64,000 nucleotides of DNA from Paraburkholderia sp. FT54 (GCF_031585635.1 NZ_CP134198.1:1-64000); one strand, 5' to 3'. Counted from the first letter of the stretch, positions 45,682 to 55,244 are shown. The notes: generated from the letters alone by a model not told the origin. Numbers and translations are program-made.

Positions 45682-46250
45682 CCTCGTCTCCGTCGCCAGG
45701 CATCAAGGCTTCATTTTCTCGTCTATACGTGCGCAATTCCTGGGCCGCACCGCGAGCATGCATTCTGCGCGCTGGCCTGGCTGGCTCCGCGCTTTTCCGA
45801 GCAGAGCGCGGCCACGAAGAAGATGGCATCGGGCGACAACAGTGCGCGTCAGGACCGTGAGGCAGACCCTGCAGGCGGCCCAGCCACAGCCCGATAACCG
45901 GGGACTCCCAACAATGGGCCGGCGCAAAGCCATAACTTTTGATGCTGTCACGCCAGAAGGACCATGCGTGCCGCCGTCGCCGCCACGACTGCTAGGTGTG
46001 GGCTGCGGGACCTAAATGGATTGGCGACGCACCATGACGCTCTGTAACACTAGCGCGCTAGTACACTGCCGGGTCATACAGAATGAAGAAGGGTGAAGGG
46101 GAAGTCCGGCGTTACCCGAAGGGCTCGACACGGATGGCAATGCTATCAATTTCCTGCTGCATTTCCATCGTTACAAGGCGTCGTTGCGGCCGTGGACGGC
46201 GCGTACCCCTGCATATATCGGCGGAAGCAGCTTCAGCGCAAGCCAGTGGG
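45682..46250. other. Intergenic, nothing recognised
   Basis: 570 bases between the small exported protein and the 3' end of the transporter gene. Open frames here lack RBS and domain signal. Confidence 0.45.
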
Positions 46251-47621
46251 TCATGCAGCGGGTGTTGCGTGTCCGCTGTCGCCCTTCGTCTGCGTACCGT
46301 CGTATTCCAGCGAGATGTCCCTGTTCGTGTAATCGACCAGCCGCGAAGCGGCCATCAGGCTGACCACCGCGCACAGCAGAATGTAACCCGCGATTGCATA
46401 GCCCGAATGATAGTAAGCGAAGAGCGCGGTCGCGACCAGCGGGGCAGGGCCGCCGGCAATGACCGAAGCCAACTGGTACCCCAGCGACGCACCGCTGTAA
46501 CGCAGCCGCCCCGTGAAGGATTCGGCGATCAACGCTGCCTGGGGACCGTACATCATCGAATGCGGTACCAGCGAGAGCACAATCGCACCGAAGATCCAGA
46601 TCGGATCCCTGGTGTCGACCATTGCAAAATAGAGGAAGCCGAATACGCCGACCATGGCGGCACCGATCATGTACATCCGCCGCCGTCCGATCAGATCGGA
46701 CAGGTGACCAAAGAGCGGGATGGTAACGAATTCCACCACGGAAGCCGCCAGCACCGCCGCCAGCAACAGGTTGCGTGTCACGCCCAGCGTCGTGACGCCA
46801 TAGGTGAAGACGAAGGCCGTGAAAATATAGAAAGGCGCCTGTTCGGCCATGCGAGCGAAGGCCGAGAGAAGGATGTCTTTCGGCTGGCGGCGCAACACTT
46901 CGAGCATCGGCGTCTTCTCGATCTTGCGTTCAGCCAGGAGCCGCGCGAAGATCGGCGTCTCGAGAATATTCAACCTGATATAGAGTCCAATCGCGACCAG
47001 TACGATACTGAGGAAGAAAGGCACCCGCCAGCCCCAGGTGAGGAAGCCGCTGCCGGAGATCTGGCTCATGACCAGCACGGCCAGGTTGGCCAGGAACAGT
47101 CCCGCCGGCACCCCGAACTGCGGCCAGGAGGCGACGAAGCCGCGGTGCGCGTTGGTGCGCGCCCATTCCATCGACATCAAGACCGAGCCGCCCCATTCGC
47201 CGCCGACGCCCACGCCCTGGATGAAACGCAGCACCGTGAGCGCGACGGCACCCCAGATGCCGATCGTCGCATAGGTCGGAACAAAGGCCACGGCAAACGT
47301 GGCGAGTCCCATCAGTAACAGGGTCACGATCAGGGTGGCCTTGCGTCCGATGCGATCGCCGTAATGGCCGAAAATGGCCGCGCCAACCGGGCGGGCTACG
47401 AAGCCGACGGCGTAGATCAGAAACGCCTGAAGCGTGCCGACGAGCGGGGCCGACTCTGGAAAATACAGTTTCGCGAAAACCAGCCCAGTCACGATGCTGT
47501 AAAGGAAGAAGTCATACCACTCGATCGTGGTACCGATGGTGCTTGCGATGACGGCCCGGCGCAACTGGCGCCGGGCATCCTCGTCGGAGAGCAGCATCGC
47601 CTCTGGGTGCGTGGCGGTCAT
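46251..47621 (-). CDS. MFS transporter, metabolite:H+ symporter (MHS) family
   Basis: 456 residues with 12 membrane helices. MHS signatures: IGTTIEWYDFFLYS at helix 1, the loop 2-3 motif FGHYGDRIGRK, and RFIQGVGVGGEWGGSVLMSM in helix 4. Members (ShiA, KgtP, ProP) import organic acids, shikimate or osmolytes with protons; the substrate here cannot be read from sequence. The start is the ATG at 47621 with GGGGGAAT upstream. A 17-base palindrome lies 19 bases upstream of the start. Confidence 0.9.
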   Translation of the reverse strand: MTATHPEAMLLSDEDARRQLRRAVIASTIGTTIEWYDFFLYSIVTGLVFAKLYFPESAPLVGTLQAFLIYAVGFVARPVGAAIFGHYGDRIGRKATLIVTLLLMGLATFAVAFVPTYATIGIWGAVALTVLRFIQGVGVGGEWGGSVLMSMEWARTNAHRGFVASWPQFGVPAGLFLANLAVLVMSQISGSGFLTWGWRVPFFLSIVLVAIGLYIRLNILETPIFARLLAERKIEKTPMLEVLRRQPKDILLSAFARMAEQAPFYIFTAFVFTYGVTTLGVTRNLLLAAVLAASVVEFVTIPLFGHLSDLIGRRRMYMIGAAMVGVFGFLYFAMVDTRDPIWIFGAIVLSLVPHSMMYGPQAALIAESFTGRLRYSGASLGYQLASVIAGGPAPLVATALFAYYHSGYAIAGYILLCAVVSLMAASRLVDYTNRDISLEYDGTQTKGDSGHATPAA

Positions 47622-47640
47622 TCGGATTCCCCCAGCAAGG

Positions 47641-47657
47641 TCGATATCAGATATCGA
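47641..47657. promoter_or_regulatory. Palindromic candidate operator of the transporter gene
   Basis: TCGATATCAGATATCGA is a perfect 8+1+8 inverted repeat, placed 19 bases upstream of the MHS transporter start. The position suits a repressor site over the promoter or transcript start. No regulator gene is adjacent. Confidence 0.5.
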
Positions 47658-48123
47658 CAATTTGGACGGAGAGAGGTTCCGGTGGCAAGCGCGTCCTGGC
47701 CATATGCTCGCCGGGACGGGGGTGCGTTTCTTCTGGGTCCTTCTCATCGGCTTATCTGGCGGCGCTGTCGACTTGCCTGACTGCGTCGACGATAACGCCC
47801 AAGGCACGGTGTACCGCTCGACGGGGCGCTTAAAGGGTCGGGCGGCGACCGTTGGCAGCGAGCGCGGACTGACACTCACTCACGTGAAAAGGCTTCATCA
47901 AACAATTGAGGGATTAATATCTCGAAGAGAGTCAGTCATGGGAACACCACGACCGCATCCGTCCGGTGCGGTTGCTGTGGAACCAGTGCAAGTTGCGGCG
48001 CAGAGACAAAGCAAAAGCTTCGGGAAGCGTGGGCGATCCGTGTTCGGCTCCCGCTGTCCCGACAACCTCGCGATCCATTGGACGCTCCGGGGAAAGCTCT
48101 GGTGCGTTACCGCGAGCCTGCGG
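47658..48123. other. Intergenic, nothing firm
   Basis: 470 bases upstream of the transporter operator. A plus-strand frame from 47938 is open but lacks a family match. Confidence 0.4.
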
Positions 48124-48366
48124 TCACGGATGTGCAAAATCGTCGGGCGCCAGTTCGAGATGCGCTGCCGGATGGGCGAGCAGCTTGCGCTCAGCAATCG
48201 CGCGGATGCGGCCATATCCGTCCCGGAAGGTCTTTAGGATCCGGGACACACTGGCCCCCAGTTCAAGCCAGAAATGGGTCTCCAGTGCAGCGATTGTGAT
48301 GACGCATTCGACTGTGTTGTTCTGGCGTACGAGGCCAAACGCCACGCCGCGGCGGTTTGCGAGCAC
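48124..48366 (-). CDS. DUF1488-type small protein, possibly 5'-damaged
   Basis: 80 residues: VAFGLVRQNNTVECVITIAA, ALETHFWLEL, FRDGYGRIRAIAERKLLAHP, the pattern of DUF1488 proteins. The first usable codon is GTG at 48366. An in-frame ATG at 48393 would add eight residues but runs into TAA (48367-48369) directly before the GTG. Either the gene starts at GTG with a poor RBS, or the TAA is a recent nonsense mutation. Function unknown. Confidence 0.5.
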   Translation of the reverse strand: MLANRRGVAFGLVRQNNTVECVITIAALETHFWLELGASVSRILKTFRDGYGRIRAIAERKLLAHPAAHLELAPDDFAHP

Positions 48367-48479
48367 TTATGCTTTGACGTCGACGGTTTCCATGGGTGGA
48401 CAGAGGACAACCCTATCGGGGTGGCGCGTGGACAGGATTTTTTGCATACGCGATGCAGTATGACCATGGGGTTATTCAT

Positions 48480-48772
48480 GGACGCTCTTGCTGCGAGACG
48501 GCAAGGTGCCACGGCATCACGTACGTGTCGGGACCGAGGTGCCGAACGACATGGAAGTGGAGCGGGTCGAAGCGCGTGAATCCCCGGGCTGGGACGGCCC
48601 CGACCTGCGGGTCGCGCGCCACTTAGGCGATCGCTGGATCGCCGCGGGCAGATCTACGCTGCTGGTCGTGCCGTCGATAATCGTGCGTGCCGAATCCAAC
48701 GTGCTGGTCAAGCCGGCGCACCCGGCTGCGATGCGTCCGGGTCTTCGGCTCCTGAATAAGCTCACCTGTTGA
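48480..48772 (+). pseudogene. RES-domain toxin, C-terminal fragment
   Basis: The frame gives HHVRVGTEVPNDMEVERVEA, PGWDGPDLRVARHLGDRWIA, then STLLVVPSIIVRAESNVLVK and PAHP. This is the second half of a RES domain (NAD+-degrading toxin of RES-Xre toxin-antitoxin pairs). The N-terminal half with the catalytic Arg is missing, and no Xre antitoxin lies upstream. Confidence 0.65.
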
Positions 48773-49029
48773 CGTTCGTTCGCCGGACTCACTGCTCATG
48801 GCCAAAGACGCGGTGGCGCCCGAGGCGATGGAGCGCTATCCGCGAACGATGCTCGATGAGCTGATGCAGCTCCCGTTGCTGCATGGCTTACCTGAACGAG
48901 TCCATCCGGGCAGCACGGCAGCGCGAAACTCACCGCCGTCACGCGGCGCATGGTAGAGCAAAGGTCGGCGCTGGCGGCCGCCGCTCACCCGATGCGCGGT
49001 TGTGGTTCCGGCCACTGGGCGCCCGGCGC

Positions 49030-49165
49030 CTGGCCGGACCTGTCGCGCTTACATCCGCGACCTCGAGGGGCTGTTACTATGGGCGGTGATCGTGCTCGTC
49101 ACCGCAGTCCCTTCCACGACGGTCGAGGACTGCGAGGCCTCCCAGGACTTCCTCGCGGCCCCGTC
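49030..49165 (+). pseudogene. Tyrosine recombinase (integrase), N-terminal fragment
   Basis: The frame reads RAYIRDLEGLLLWAVIVLVT then AVPSTTVEDCEASQDFLAAP. This matches the SAM-like core-binding part of Burkholderiaceae site-specific integrases (pattern: AYRKE-ERLLLWA, LTVEDC-AY-DFL-AP). The catalytic domain is absent. Confidence 0.6.
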
Positions 49166-49334
49166 ACCGGCGGCTAACGGCCCGAAGCAACTGATGGCGG
49201 CATCGCAGGCTGCGGGCGACGTTGCGGGCGGCGCCCGGGATGGGCTACCTGGCGCCAGGCACATACCGCCGTCGCGCAGGAAAGGCAGGGCGTTCCTTCC
49301 TCCCGCGATTTCTCTCACCAGCGAGGAACTTCGA

Positions 49335-49649
49335 ATGGTGCACGCGATTACCGCAGTCCGGCTTGACCAGGATTCACAAAGGGTCACCCACGTACTCTGG
49401 GGGCAGGTTTCAGTGAGCGGAGAACAGTTTGAGGTTGCGCCGCACGAATCGCCGGTGATTGAGGTGGTCGACGCGCTCTCCAAAGGCGATACCGTGGTGA
49501 CTGTCTTTCCGCTGGACGGACAGCGCGTTGCGGGTCCGGAGGTCCGGTGTGTCGTGGATGAGTCGGGTCACGCATCGATCGAAACGATCGACGCCGGTTC
49601 CGGTTCCGGCCGAATGCTTGCGGACCTGCCGCGCGTTGACCACGAGTAA
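49335..49649 (+). CDS. Small hypothetical protein, 104 aa
   Basis: Starts at the ATG at 49335 with GAGGAA upstream; upstream codons in the same frame belong to the integrase remnant. The chain is beta-rich: ITAVRLDQDSQRVTHVLWGQ, VIEVVDALSKGDTVVTVFPL, VAGPEVRCVVDESGHASIET. It looks like a soluble single-domain protein. I think it belongs to a small Burkholderiaceae family of unknown function (DUF3892-like opening ITAV), but that link is weak. Confidence 0.65.
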   Translation: MVHAITAVRLDQDSQRVTHVLWGQVSVSGEQFEVAPHESPVIEVVDALSKGDTVVTVFPLDGQRVAGPEVRCVVDESGHASIETIDAGSGSGRMLADLPRVDHE

Positions 49650-49739
49650 ACACGCTACGCGGCGCCCACCCGGCAGCACGCGAGCTACCGTAGCACCGGT
49701 CAGCGCGGTCATGGCGGCGCCTGCCGCGGGAACATACGC

Positions 49740-50035
49740 CGTTGTAACGAACGCCGGTGCCTTTGCATCCCTTCACGCCAGGAGTGTGCTCGGAACGGCA
49801 ATCGGTGCGTCGTCGTTGAGTCCTCTGGCTTAACCGAACCCGATCCGCGCGTTCGGCTTTGATCCGGGGTTCTGATGACTGTGACACCGGTTGTCCCCGT
49901 GTATGCAGAGGCCTGCTTTGCGGGGCGCTGTTTGCCCGTTCCCGACTGGTTGCAGGGACGGCTCACATGCGCCGTCATGATCCTCTGCATCGTCTTCGGA
50001 TTCGCCGCGACCGTCGGCGTGCAGCGCTAATTTGC
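49740..50035 (+). pseudogene. Decayed paralogue of the membrane protein at 5466
   Basis: Pieces correspond in order to the intact gene: SVLGTAIGASSLSPLA (intact: SVLGTAIGATLLSPLS), then a stop in place of Gln, PNPIRAFGF, and in another frame FAGRCLPVPDWLQG (intact: LAGRCAPVLGWLHG) and LTCAVMILCIVFGFAATVG. Stops and a frameshift interrupt it, and both ends are missing. Confidence 0.75.
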
Positions 50036-50834
50036 CCGTCACTGGCCGTTCTTACCGTGTATCCCAGAGCTGATGCAAGCGGCGGCCCGTGCCGCCAACA
50101 TCGCGACACCGTCGTCCGCCATAAGAACGCTTGTCATCCCCGAACTATTCCCGAGCCCAACCTGTCATTCGGCATTCGGCATCGCACGCTGTCGGAAATT
50201 CACATGCGATCGCGTCGCACCCTTCTCGGATGAATGTCGCGCTGCTGCGCTGCTGTATCGCGAGCGGCTTCCGTGGTGAGCAGTGACGCGTAGCTCAGGA
50301 GGTCGTTCCCCCGGTCGAAACCGTCACCGCATCCCGTTCCCGCTCCGGTGCATGATGACCACTGACGCGTTCGAATTGCCGCGCCCTCGTGACCGGATAT
50401 TCCGCGCTTTACCGGAACGGGCCAACCTTCCAGCGAGTCTGCGTTGCCGCCTTGTCATCTCGCAGCGTCGCCGGTCGTTGCTATCGATCCCCGCGCGAGG
50501 TGATGGGTCGGCGTCCATGAGCAGGCTTACTAGCATTTTCATAAGCCGGCTGGAGCGGTCGAGCTGTCGTTGGTGAGGCCGCGTGGGCCTTGCAGGGTGC
50601 GCTACATACCGACGGAAACGATTGCCCGTCACCCGGGCGGAGGCCGGACACTTTCGTCCCTGGACTAACCAGGTGATCCGATTGACGGTTCTCACCTGAC
50701 GCTACCAGCGGTACGGTGCTGACGGCGAAGGGCGCCCGGGGGGTGCACACCCGCGCATAGCGCGGGCCATCCTCGGCGCCATGCTGCTGCCGGCGTGCAC
50801 TGCGCTTCCCGCGGTGCGCCCGACCATAATACGT
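50036..50834. other. Gene-poor stretch
   Basis: 800 bases. Open frames exist, but none has a domain or RBS. A tRNA-like GTAGCTCAG string near 50290 was judged not to be a tRNA gene. Confidence 0.45.
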
Positions 50835-51200
50835 GCTCTCAAGAGCAAATCGGCGATGCCTCTTGGTCGGAATGCTTGCGGGCATGCGCTTGACGTCCTT
50901 CAGTCTGGCCCAGCGGCGACGAGCAATTTCGTTACCGGGCGACGGCTCGGCCCCTGTCTGGGAGATCGGCGACAAAGACGAAGTGCCGGGTGCTCGCCCC
51001 GCGAAACTGGAATGCATACCGTTCGCTGACTGCGGGCAGACCCGTTTCTTCCCTTAACTCGCGGAAGGCCGTGCGCGACAGAGGTTCGTCGGCTTCCGGC
51101 CGGCCGCCAGGCATTGCCCAACGGCCGCGCTCCTTAGCGACGAGCAGCAGCCGTCCCTTCCTCATACACGCTACCGTGGCCGGTTGTTTCGTGGTCGGGT
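50835..51200 (-). pseudogene. NUDIX hydrolase, frameshifted
   Basis: The minus strand gives QPATVACMRKGRLLLVAKER, WAMPGGRPEADEPLSRTAFR, then ELREETGL (the NUDIX box G-x5-E-x7-REUxEE) and QFRGASTRHFVFVADLP. After that a frameshift leads to GNEIARRRWARLKDVKRM, the normal C-terminal part. No ATG lies at the expected start. NUDIX enzymes hydrolyse nucleoside diphosphate derivatives; this one is probably inactive. Confidence 0.65.
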
Positions 51201-51787
51201 CCTGGGAAATTATCGACGGCCGAGCATGGGCCGTGCCGCGGCTGTGCGGCTCTGGATGGGGACTTCGGCGCGCGCTGCACGTTCGGGCGCAATTCAGGTC
51301 CCCAGCGAGAAGACGTGCTCGATCACCTTTGACATCTTCGGCTTTACCCATCTCGGAGCGCACTGAGGAAACGCTCACGGAAACTATTCGTCCGCCCGTT
51401 GACGGAAGCGGAAGCGCAAACGGGAACGTAAGGCCTCCCAATCCGCACGGGCAGCTTCAACGCGAACGAGACTACAAAGCTAAACCAGACGATTTTAAGC
51501 AGCGTGCGATGCCGGAAGACGACGTTCCATCCGCATCCGGGCCGCCCCCACACCGCCGCACCGGCAAGAAAGCTCGCGAACGACCGGCGACAGCGGTGGC
51601 GAGTACTGTCGCTCCATCCTGCACGCTCGCCCACTGCGGGACAGTGGCGCCGATGCCATTGTCCTGGGATGTACTGAAAGAGGCGCAGCGGCGCTACTCG
51701 GCAGACGCACGCCAGCGGCACTGGCGACAGCGCCTTGCGGGAATGGGGAAGCCGCCGGAAGAGCCGCCTGGAATCCCCGCCCACGCG
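51201..51787. other. Gene-poor stretch
   Basis: 590 bases with long open frames on the plus strand but no RBS, domain or protein-like composition. Confidence 0.4.
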
Positions 51788-52009
51788 CTAATGCTCGTCG
51801 ACCCAGGCAATAGCACGCTCTCGTGCGAGAGCCATTGCTTCATGTTCGTCGACAAACGCGAGGTGGAATTCCATCTCGTGCACGCATTCGGCGGCAAGGG
51901 CATCACCCTGCTGCCTGTAAATACGGGCGTAGCCGACGATGTCTCGATCGACCAGGCTAGCCGATACATGGATTGTGTATCCGCGATACTGACTTTGCAT
52001 GGCGCGCAT
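51788..52009 (-). CDS. Small single-domain protein, same family as both halves of 55760
   Basis: 73 residues from the ATG at 52009, or 70 from the ATG at 52000. The domain reads YRGYTIHVSASL, VGYARIYRQQG, EFHLAFVDEHEAMALARERA and IAWVDEH: a beta-sheet front and one C-terminal helix. The gene at 55760 contains two copies of this pattern (YQQFHIDASP ... GRAKIYRR ... AAQRWAIQWCNE and YKGFTIRVLAV ... YAGYVCRP). The function is unknown; I read it as a small cytoplasmic protein family that has spread within this window. Confidence 0.65.
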   Translation of the reverse strand: MRAMQSQYRGYTIHVSASLVDRDIVGYARIYRQQGDALAAECVHEMEFHLAFVDEHEAMALARERAIAWVDEH

Positions 52010-52479
52010 TCCGGAAAGGAGAACCTTCGTAGCACTGATCGTGCCGCGGAAGTGGACCGACCACGCTGTTCACAGGCGGCTAGGCGAAAGGCCCTCGCCG
52101 CGATCACGTCAGTGCCCCAAAGGGGTGCGTGCTCGTCCGCAGTGCTGATGCAGTCTGGCTGGTCGGGTTGTAGTAGCGTGCGCATACCCCCCGGGAACGC
52201 TCCGCAAACGCGCGAGATCATCGCGTCCAGATACTCGCGCTGGCCGGCAGTCGTCGGAGCCGCCGCACTTCTGTTCAATTCGCTCACTTCCGCTTTATCC
52301 GCCTGTCCGTGCGTTCAATGTCAGTAACGGCGAGCAACTCTGCAAGGCACGGCGGCCCGCGTGCGGTCAGGCCACCCCAACGAGCTATGCGGTCAACGGG
52401 CGTCAGATGGTGGTGATGGTGTCGGTGAACACGGCTCGTCCTGCACCCCCGCCGTGCACGCGTCGGGGCATGCTGAAAC
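52010..52479. other. Intergenic, nothing recognised
   Basis: 470 bases upstream of the small gene at 51788. It probably includes that gene's promoter. Confidence 0.4.
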
Positions 52480-52632
52480 TCATCGGCTGGCGGGGGAAGG
52501 GGAACTGCTGGCGGCCGAATCTGCATTCGCTGCCCCCCCGGCTTTGTCACCGGGTTTGCAACCGGCGGAAACGGCCAGGGCAAACACCACGATGGCGCCC
52601 GTCAGGATTCGCGTATAGAAAGTCGGGGTCAT
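52480..52632 (-). CDS. Short lipoprotein, 50 aa
   Basis: A frame starting at the ATG at 52632 encodes a basic start (MTPTFYTR), a hydrophobic core (ILTGAIVVFALA) and a lipobox VSAGC with Cys at residue 25. The mature part is only 25 residues, Lys/Gly/Ala/Ser-rich, ending at TGA 52480. It would be anchored to a membrane by its lipidated Cys, like entericidin-type small lipoproteins. AGAGACG upstream may serve as RBS. The gene may be a truncated version of a longer lipoprotein. Confidence 0.55.
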   Translation of the reverse strand: MTPTFYTRILTGAIVVFALAVSAGCKPGDKAGGAANADSAASSSPSPASR

Positions 52633-53311
52633 TGTCGTCTCTCATCAAGCTTCATTGCACCTGTCTGCGCATGTGTCACTGCGCATAACAATACGGCTTT
52701 CATTGCATCGAGTCACGTTTTCGCAGCGGCCCAGATCGCCAATTGGCGCGGTAACGGGCGGGCGTCGCTCGCCTGAAAATCGTCCGCGCCGCGCTTTGCA
52801 TCATCCGGTTCCTGGCTTCGGCCCTGGCAGTTCCTTCCAGCCCCACGACAAGCGGCGGCGGCATTGCTTCGCAACCGCGTTCACTGCAGTCTAGCTGCTG
52901 TCTGCCGTACCTGCCCAGCCGCGCGACGGGCTTCGCGCGTAGCGGCGCCTGACGCGGAGTCCGGCTTGTTAACATCGGGACACGCAGCGCCCGGTACTCC
53001 CGCCGCATCAGGGTGGATGCGCACCCCATACTCATGCAGGACAACAGCAAGTGCCTTGCCGATGTCCGGGCACAATGAATGCGCGAAGCTTGACGACAAA
53101 CAGTTGGCGGAATCACCCATGGGCGGCGTTATCGTAGCGATCCGGGGCGTCGTCCTGAGGTCTGCAGTCAGGCCCGGCATGAGAGCCCGCGAAGTCGCGA
53201 CCGGCCAAAGCAGTTGTGACGACGCTTCGCCGCTTCGAGACGGCAACACGCCACGATGCGTGATGCCCCTTGCCGATTCGTGCCCCGTACAGGCGGCGAA
53301 AGGGAACAGGT
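52633..53311. other. Gene-poor stretch
   Basis: 680 bases between the divergent lipoprotein and response regulator genes. The minus-strand frame around 52881-53120 (KALAVVLHEYGVRI) has some protein character but no family or RBS. Confidence 0.4.
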
Positions 53312-53728
53312 ATGGCTTCCGTCCTGCTGGTCGACGCGAATGCGGGGTGGCTGGGTTCGCTTGCATTGCTGATCGCGTCCGAAGGGCATCTTGTGCGCAC
53401 CGCTCATAATGGTGTCGACGCGCTACGTGTCATCCGTGAAAGCTCACCCGACGTTGTCGTGACGGACTGCAACCTGCCCGTGATGGATGGCGCCGATCTG
53501 GTCCGCGCCTTGCGCGCGGACCCATCGCTCGCGTCGATTCCGGTGATTCTCACGGCCGACACGCGTCGGCGGCCGCGCCTGCCGCATGTTCGGTTCCTCA
53601 AAAAGCCGTTCCCAGCGACGGTCTTGCTGCGCGAGCTGGAGCGCCTCAGCCGCCGCGGCCGCAGGCGTGAAGCGCGAAGCCTGATAACGGCGAGGCTCGC
53701 ACATATCCGTCGCGGAGCGTACGGCTGA
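53312..53728 (+). CDS. Stand-alone response regulator receiver
   Basis: 138 residues. Receiver domain with D8, phosphoacceptor D52 (VVVTDCNLPVMDG), T81 and K98 (FLKKPF). About 20 basic residues follow the domain (RRGRRREARS), which might contact nucleic acid or a partner. There is no output domain and no neighbouring kinase. AAGGGAACAGG gives the RBS before the ATG at 53312. Confidence 0.85.
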   Translation: MASVLLVDANAGWLGSLALLIASEGHLVRTAHNGVDALRVIRESSPDVVVTDCNLPVMDGADLVRALRADPSLASIPVILTADTRRRPRLPHVRFLKKPFPATVLLRELERLSRRGRRREARSLITARLAHIRRGAYG

Positions 53729-53855
53729 CCTCGATCCGGCAGCCTCCGTCCTCTGCGGCGGCCACACGATTTCGGGCCGACACTGGCGTGTCTGGTAGTG
53801 GACAGGGTGCTGATTGCATGACCGTTCAAGCGGCCTGCGCGCAGCGGTCGTGCGG

Positions 53856-53936
53856 TCATGCGCAGAGCGAAAGAAGCAGCGCAACTGTCCAGATCACCAA
53901 CTGGCAGACTAGCATGCCGCGATTCAGGTTTTTCAT
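53856..53936 (-). CDS. Possible 26-aa single-span membrane peptide
   Basis: A short frame with GAGGAAACAGCGGG just before the ATG at 53936 encodes KNLNRGMLVC followed by a hydrophobic helix (QLVIWTVALLLSLCA) and a stop at 53856. The RBS and clean helix favour a real small membrane peptide, but so short a frame can occur by chance. Confidence 0.35.
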   Translation of the reverse strand: MKNLNRGMLVCQLVIWTVALLLSLCA

Positions 53937-54665
53937 CCCGCTGTTTCCTCAAGGCCTCTGGGAGTGCCATACCCACATGGCCGGCTCGCGTGTAAACAAT
54001 CCATGCGGCGCGCCGGTGGGCCGTGTCAGCGCAGGCCGGCTCTGTCCGCAGCGGAGTCCGTGAGCGGCGGAAGATGGCCGCCCCTGACGGAATTACGACC
54101 CGTACACGTGAAAATTACAACGTCTGGTTCGCAAGGCCGATGCGGCAGGGGGCCTTGGCTCAGGTTCAGGCGATGGGCGAAACGGTATCCGTCATCGCCT
54201 CGTGCTGGTCGCGAGCCCCTCCTGGTCACGCTCACTGTCGCATCTGGAGCGCGCTTCTGAAAACTCCGCGCGCTATGGACAGAAGAAGGTGCCACAAGAA
54301 TGGCCCGGCGCGCTGCAGGAGGAAACTGGGCCGATTGCCCCGCCCACTTCTTGCTGCCGCGACGTCAGCAGGCGTCGTGGCACATGTCGTCAGCGCGCAT
54401 ATGCCGAGGCGCGCAACAAACGCGAAGCGTCCTATCATTGGGAGCCGCATCGAATACATCGTCTCCGAAAAGGGCGAGCTTCGCCACACCCGTGACAGCG
54501 GCCGCGATGACCACCCCAATGACGCACCTGCCTGCTGAACTGAAGCGCTGTGCCCAGCCGGATCCGATGCGAAGTCAGGTGAGCGTGCGTGCGAAGCGCG
54601 CGAGCCAAAGCTGATGCGAGCCGCGGTGTACAGCATCCATGGACGTTAAAGCGAAGGAGAGAGTC
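53937..54665. other. Gene-poor stretch
   Basis: 730 bases without a supported gene. Plus-strand frames from 54046 are open but unlike any family. Confidence 0.4.
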
Positions 54666-54845
54666 ATGCAAGACGCCAATCAGGGTAGCGAACAGATAAA
54701 TCCGGGTGACGAAGGGCCAGCCGACGCACCCGGCACGGGCGAAGACTTATGCCGCGCTTGCCACGGCACCGGCAAAATAGAAGGGGAGCAGTGCAAGGCG
54801 TGCGGGGGCACCGGAACAGTGCAACAAGGTATCGGCGGCGGTTGA
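54666..54845 (+). CDS. Small zinc-finger protein with DnaJ-type CxxCxGxG repeats
   Basis: 59 residues from the ATG at 54666 with GGAGAGAG upstream. After an acidic, flexible 30-residue start come two zinc-binding repeats, CRACHGTG and CKACGGTG, as in the central domain of DnaJ but with only two of the four. One zinc site could form. There is no J domain. Such proteins occur in stress-type operons in Burkholderiaceae; the client or partner is unknown. Confidence 0.75.
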   Translation: MQDANQGSEQINPGDEGPADAPGTGEDLCRACHGTGKIEGEQCKACGGTGTVQQGIGGG

Positions 54846-55244
54846 GACCTTGCGTGGACTGGCGGCCTCGCAGGCCGATACGGAAACGCGCCTGCGCCCT
54901 GATGGAATTTGCCAAGAACGACCTCTGATATCTGGCGCGCCCGAAGCGCACAGCGACAATCAGGTTTGCGTTTCTTGCGGACCAACCTGTCTTGCCATCA
55001 CAGCTACCGTTGGCAACCTGTCTGCATAACTCGTGCTTAATGTCCCGCTTTTCCAGGTCGTTCCGCCACCGGCCTGCTTGCGTGGCCCGCAAGACCGCGC
55101 CGGCGTGCGCGCGTCGAGAGCCGACAGGCCGCCCCGTAGAGACGGAATGAGCCGCCGCGATGCCGGGTTTTGCCCGGCAGGAACGCCAAATCGCGCCAAG
55201 CACTAACTGTCCCTGCCGGCCGCAATAACAGCGAGGGATTTGCC
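54846..55244. other. Intergenic, nothing recognised
   Basis: 400 bases. No gene, repeat or hairpin stood out. Confidence 0.4.

Noticed and set aside
50285..50330. tRNA-like string (GTAGCTCAG ... GGTCGAAACC)
   Set aside because: Only about 30 bases separate the two parts and no anticodon arm or acceptor stem can be folded.
52881..53366. Minus-strand frame with KALAVVLHEYGVRI
   Set aside because: No RBS, no family, and biased composition over most of its length.
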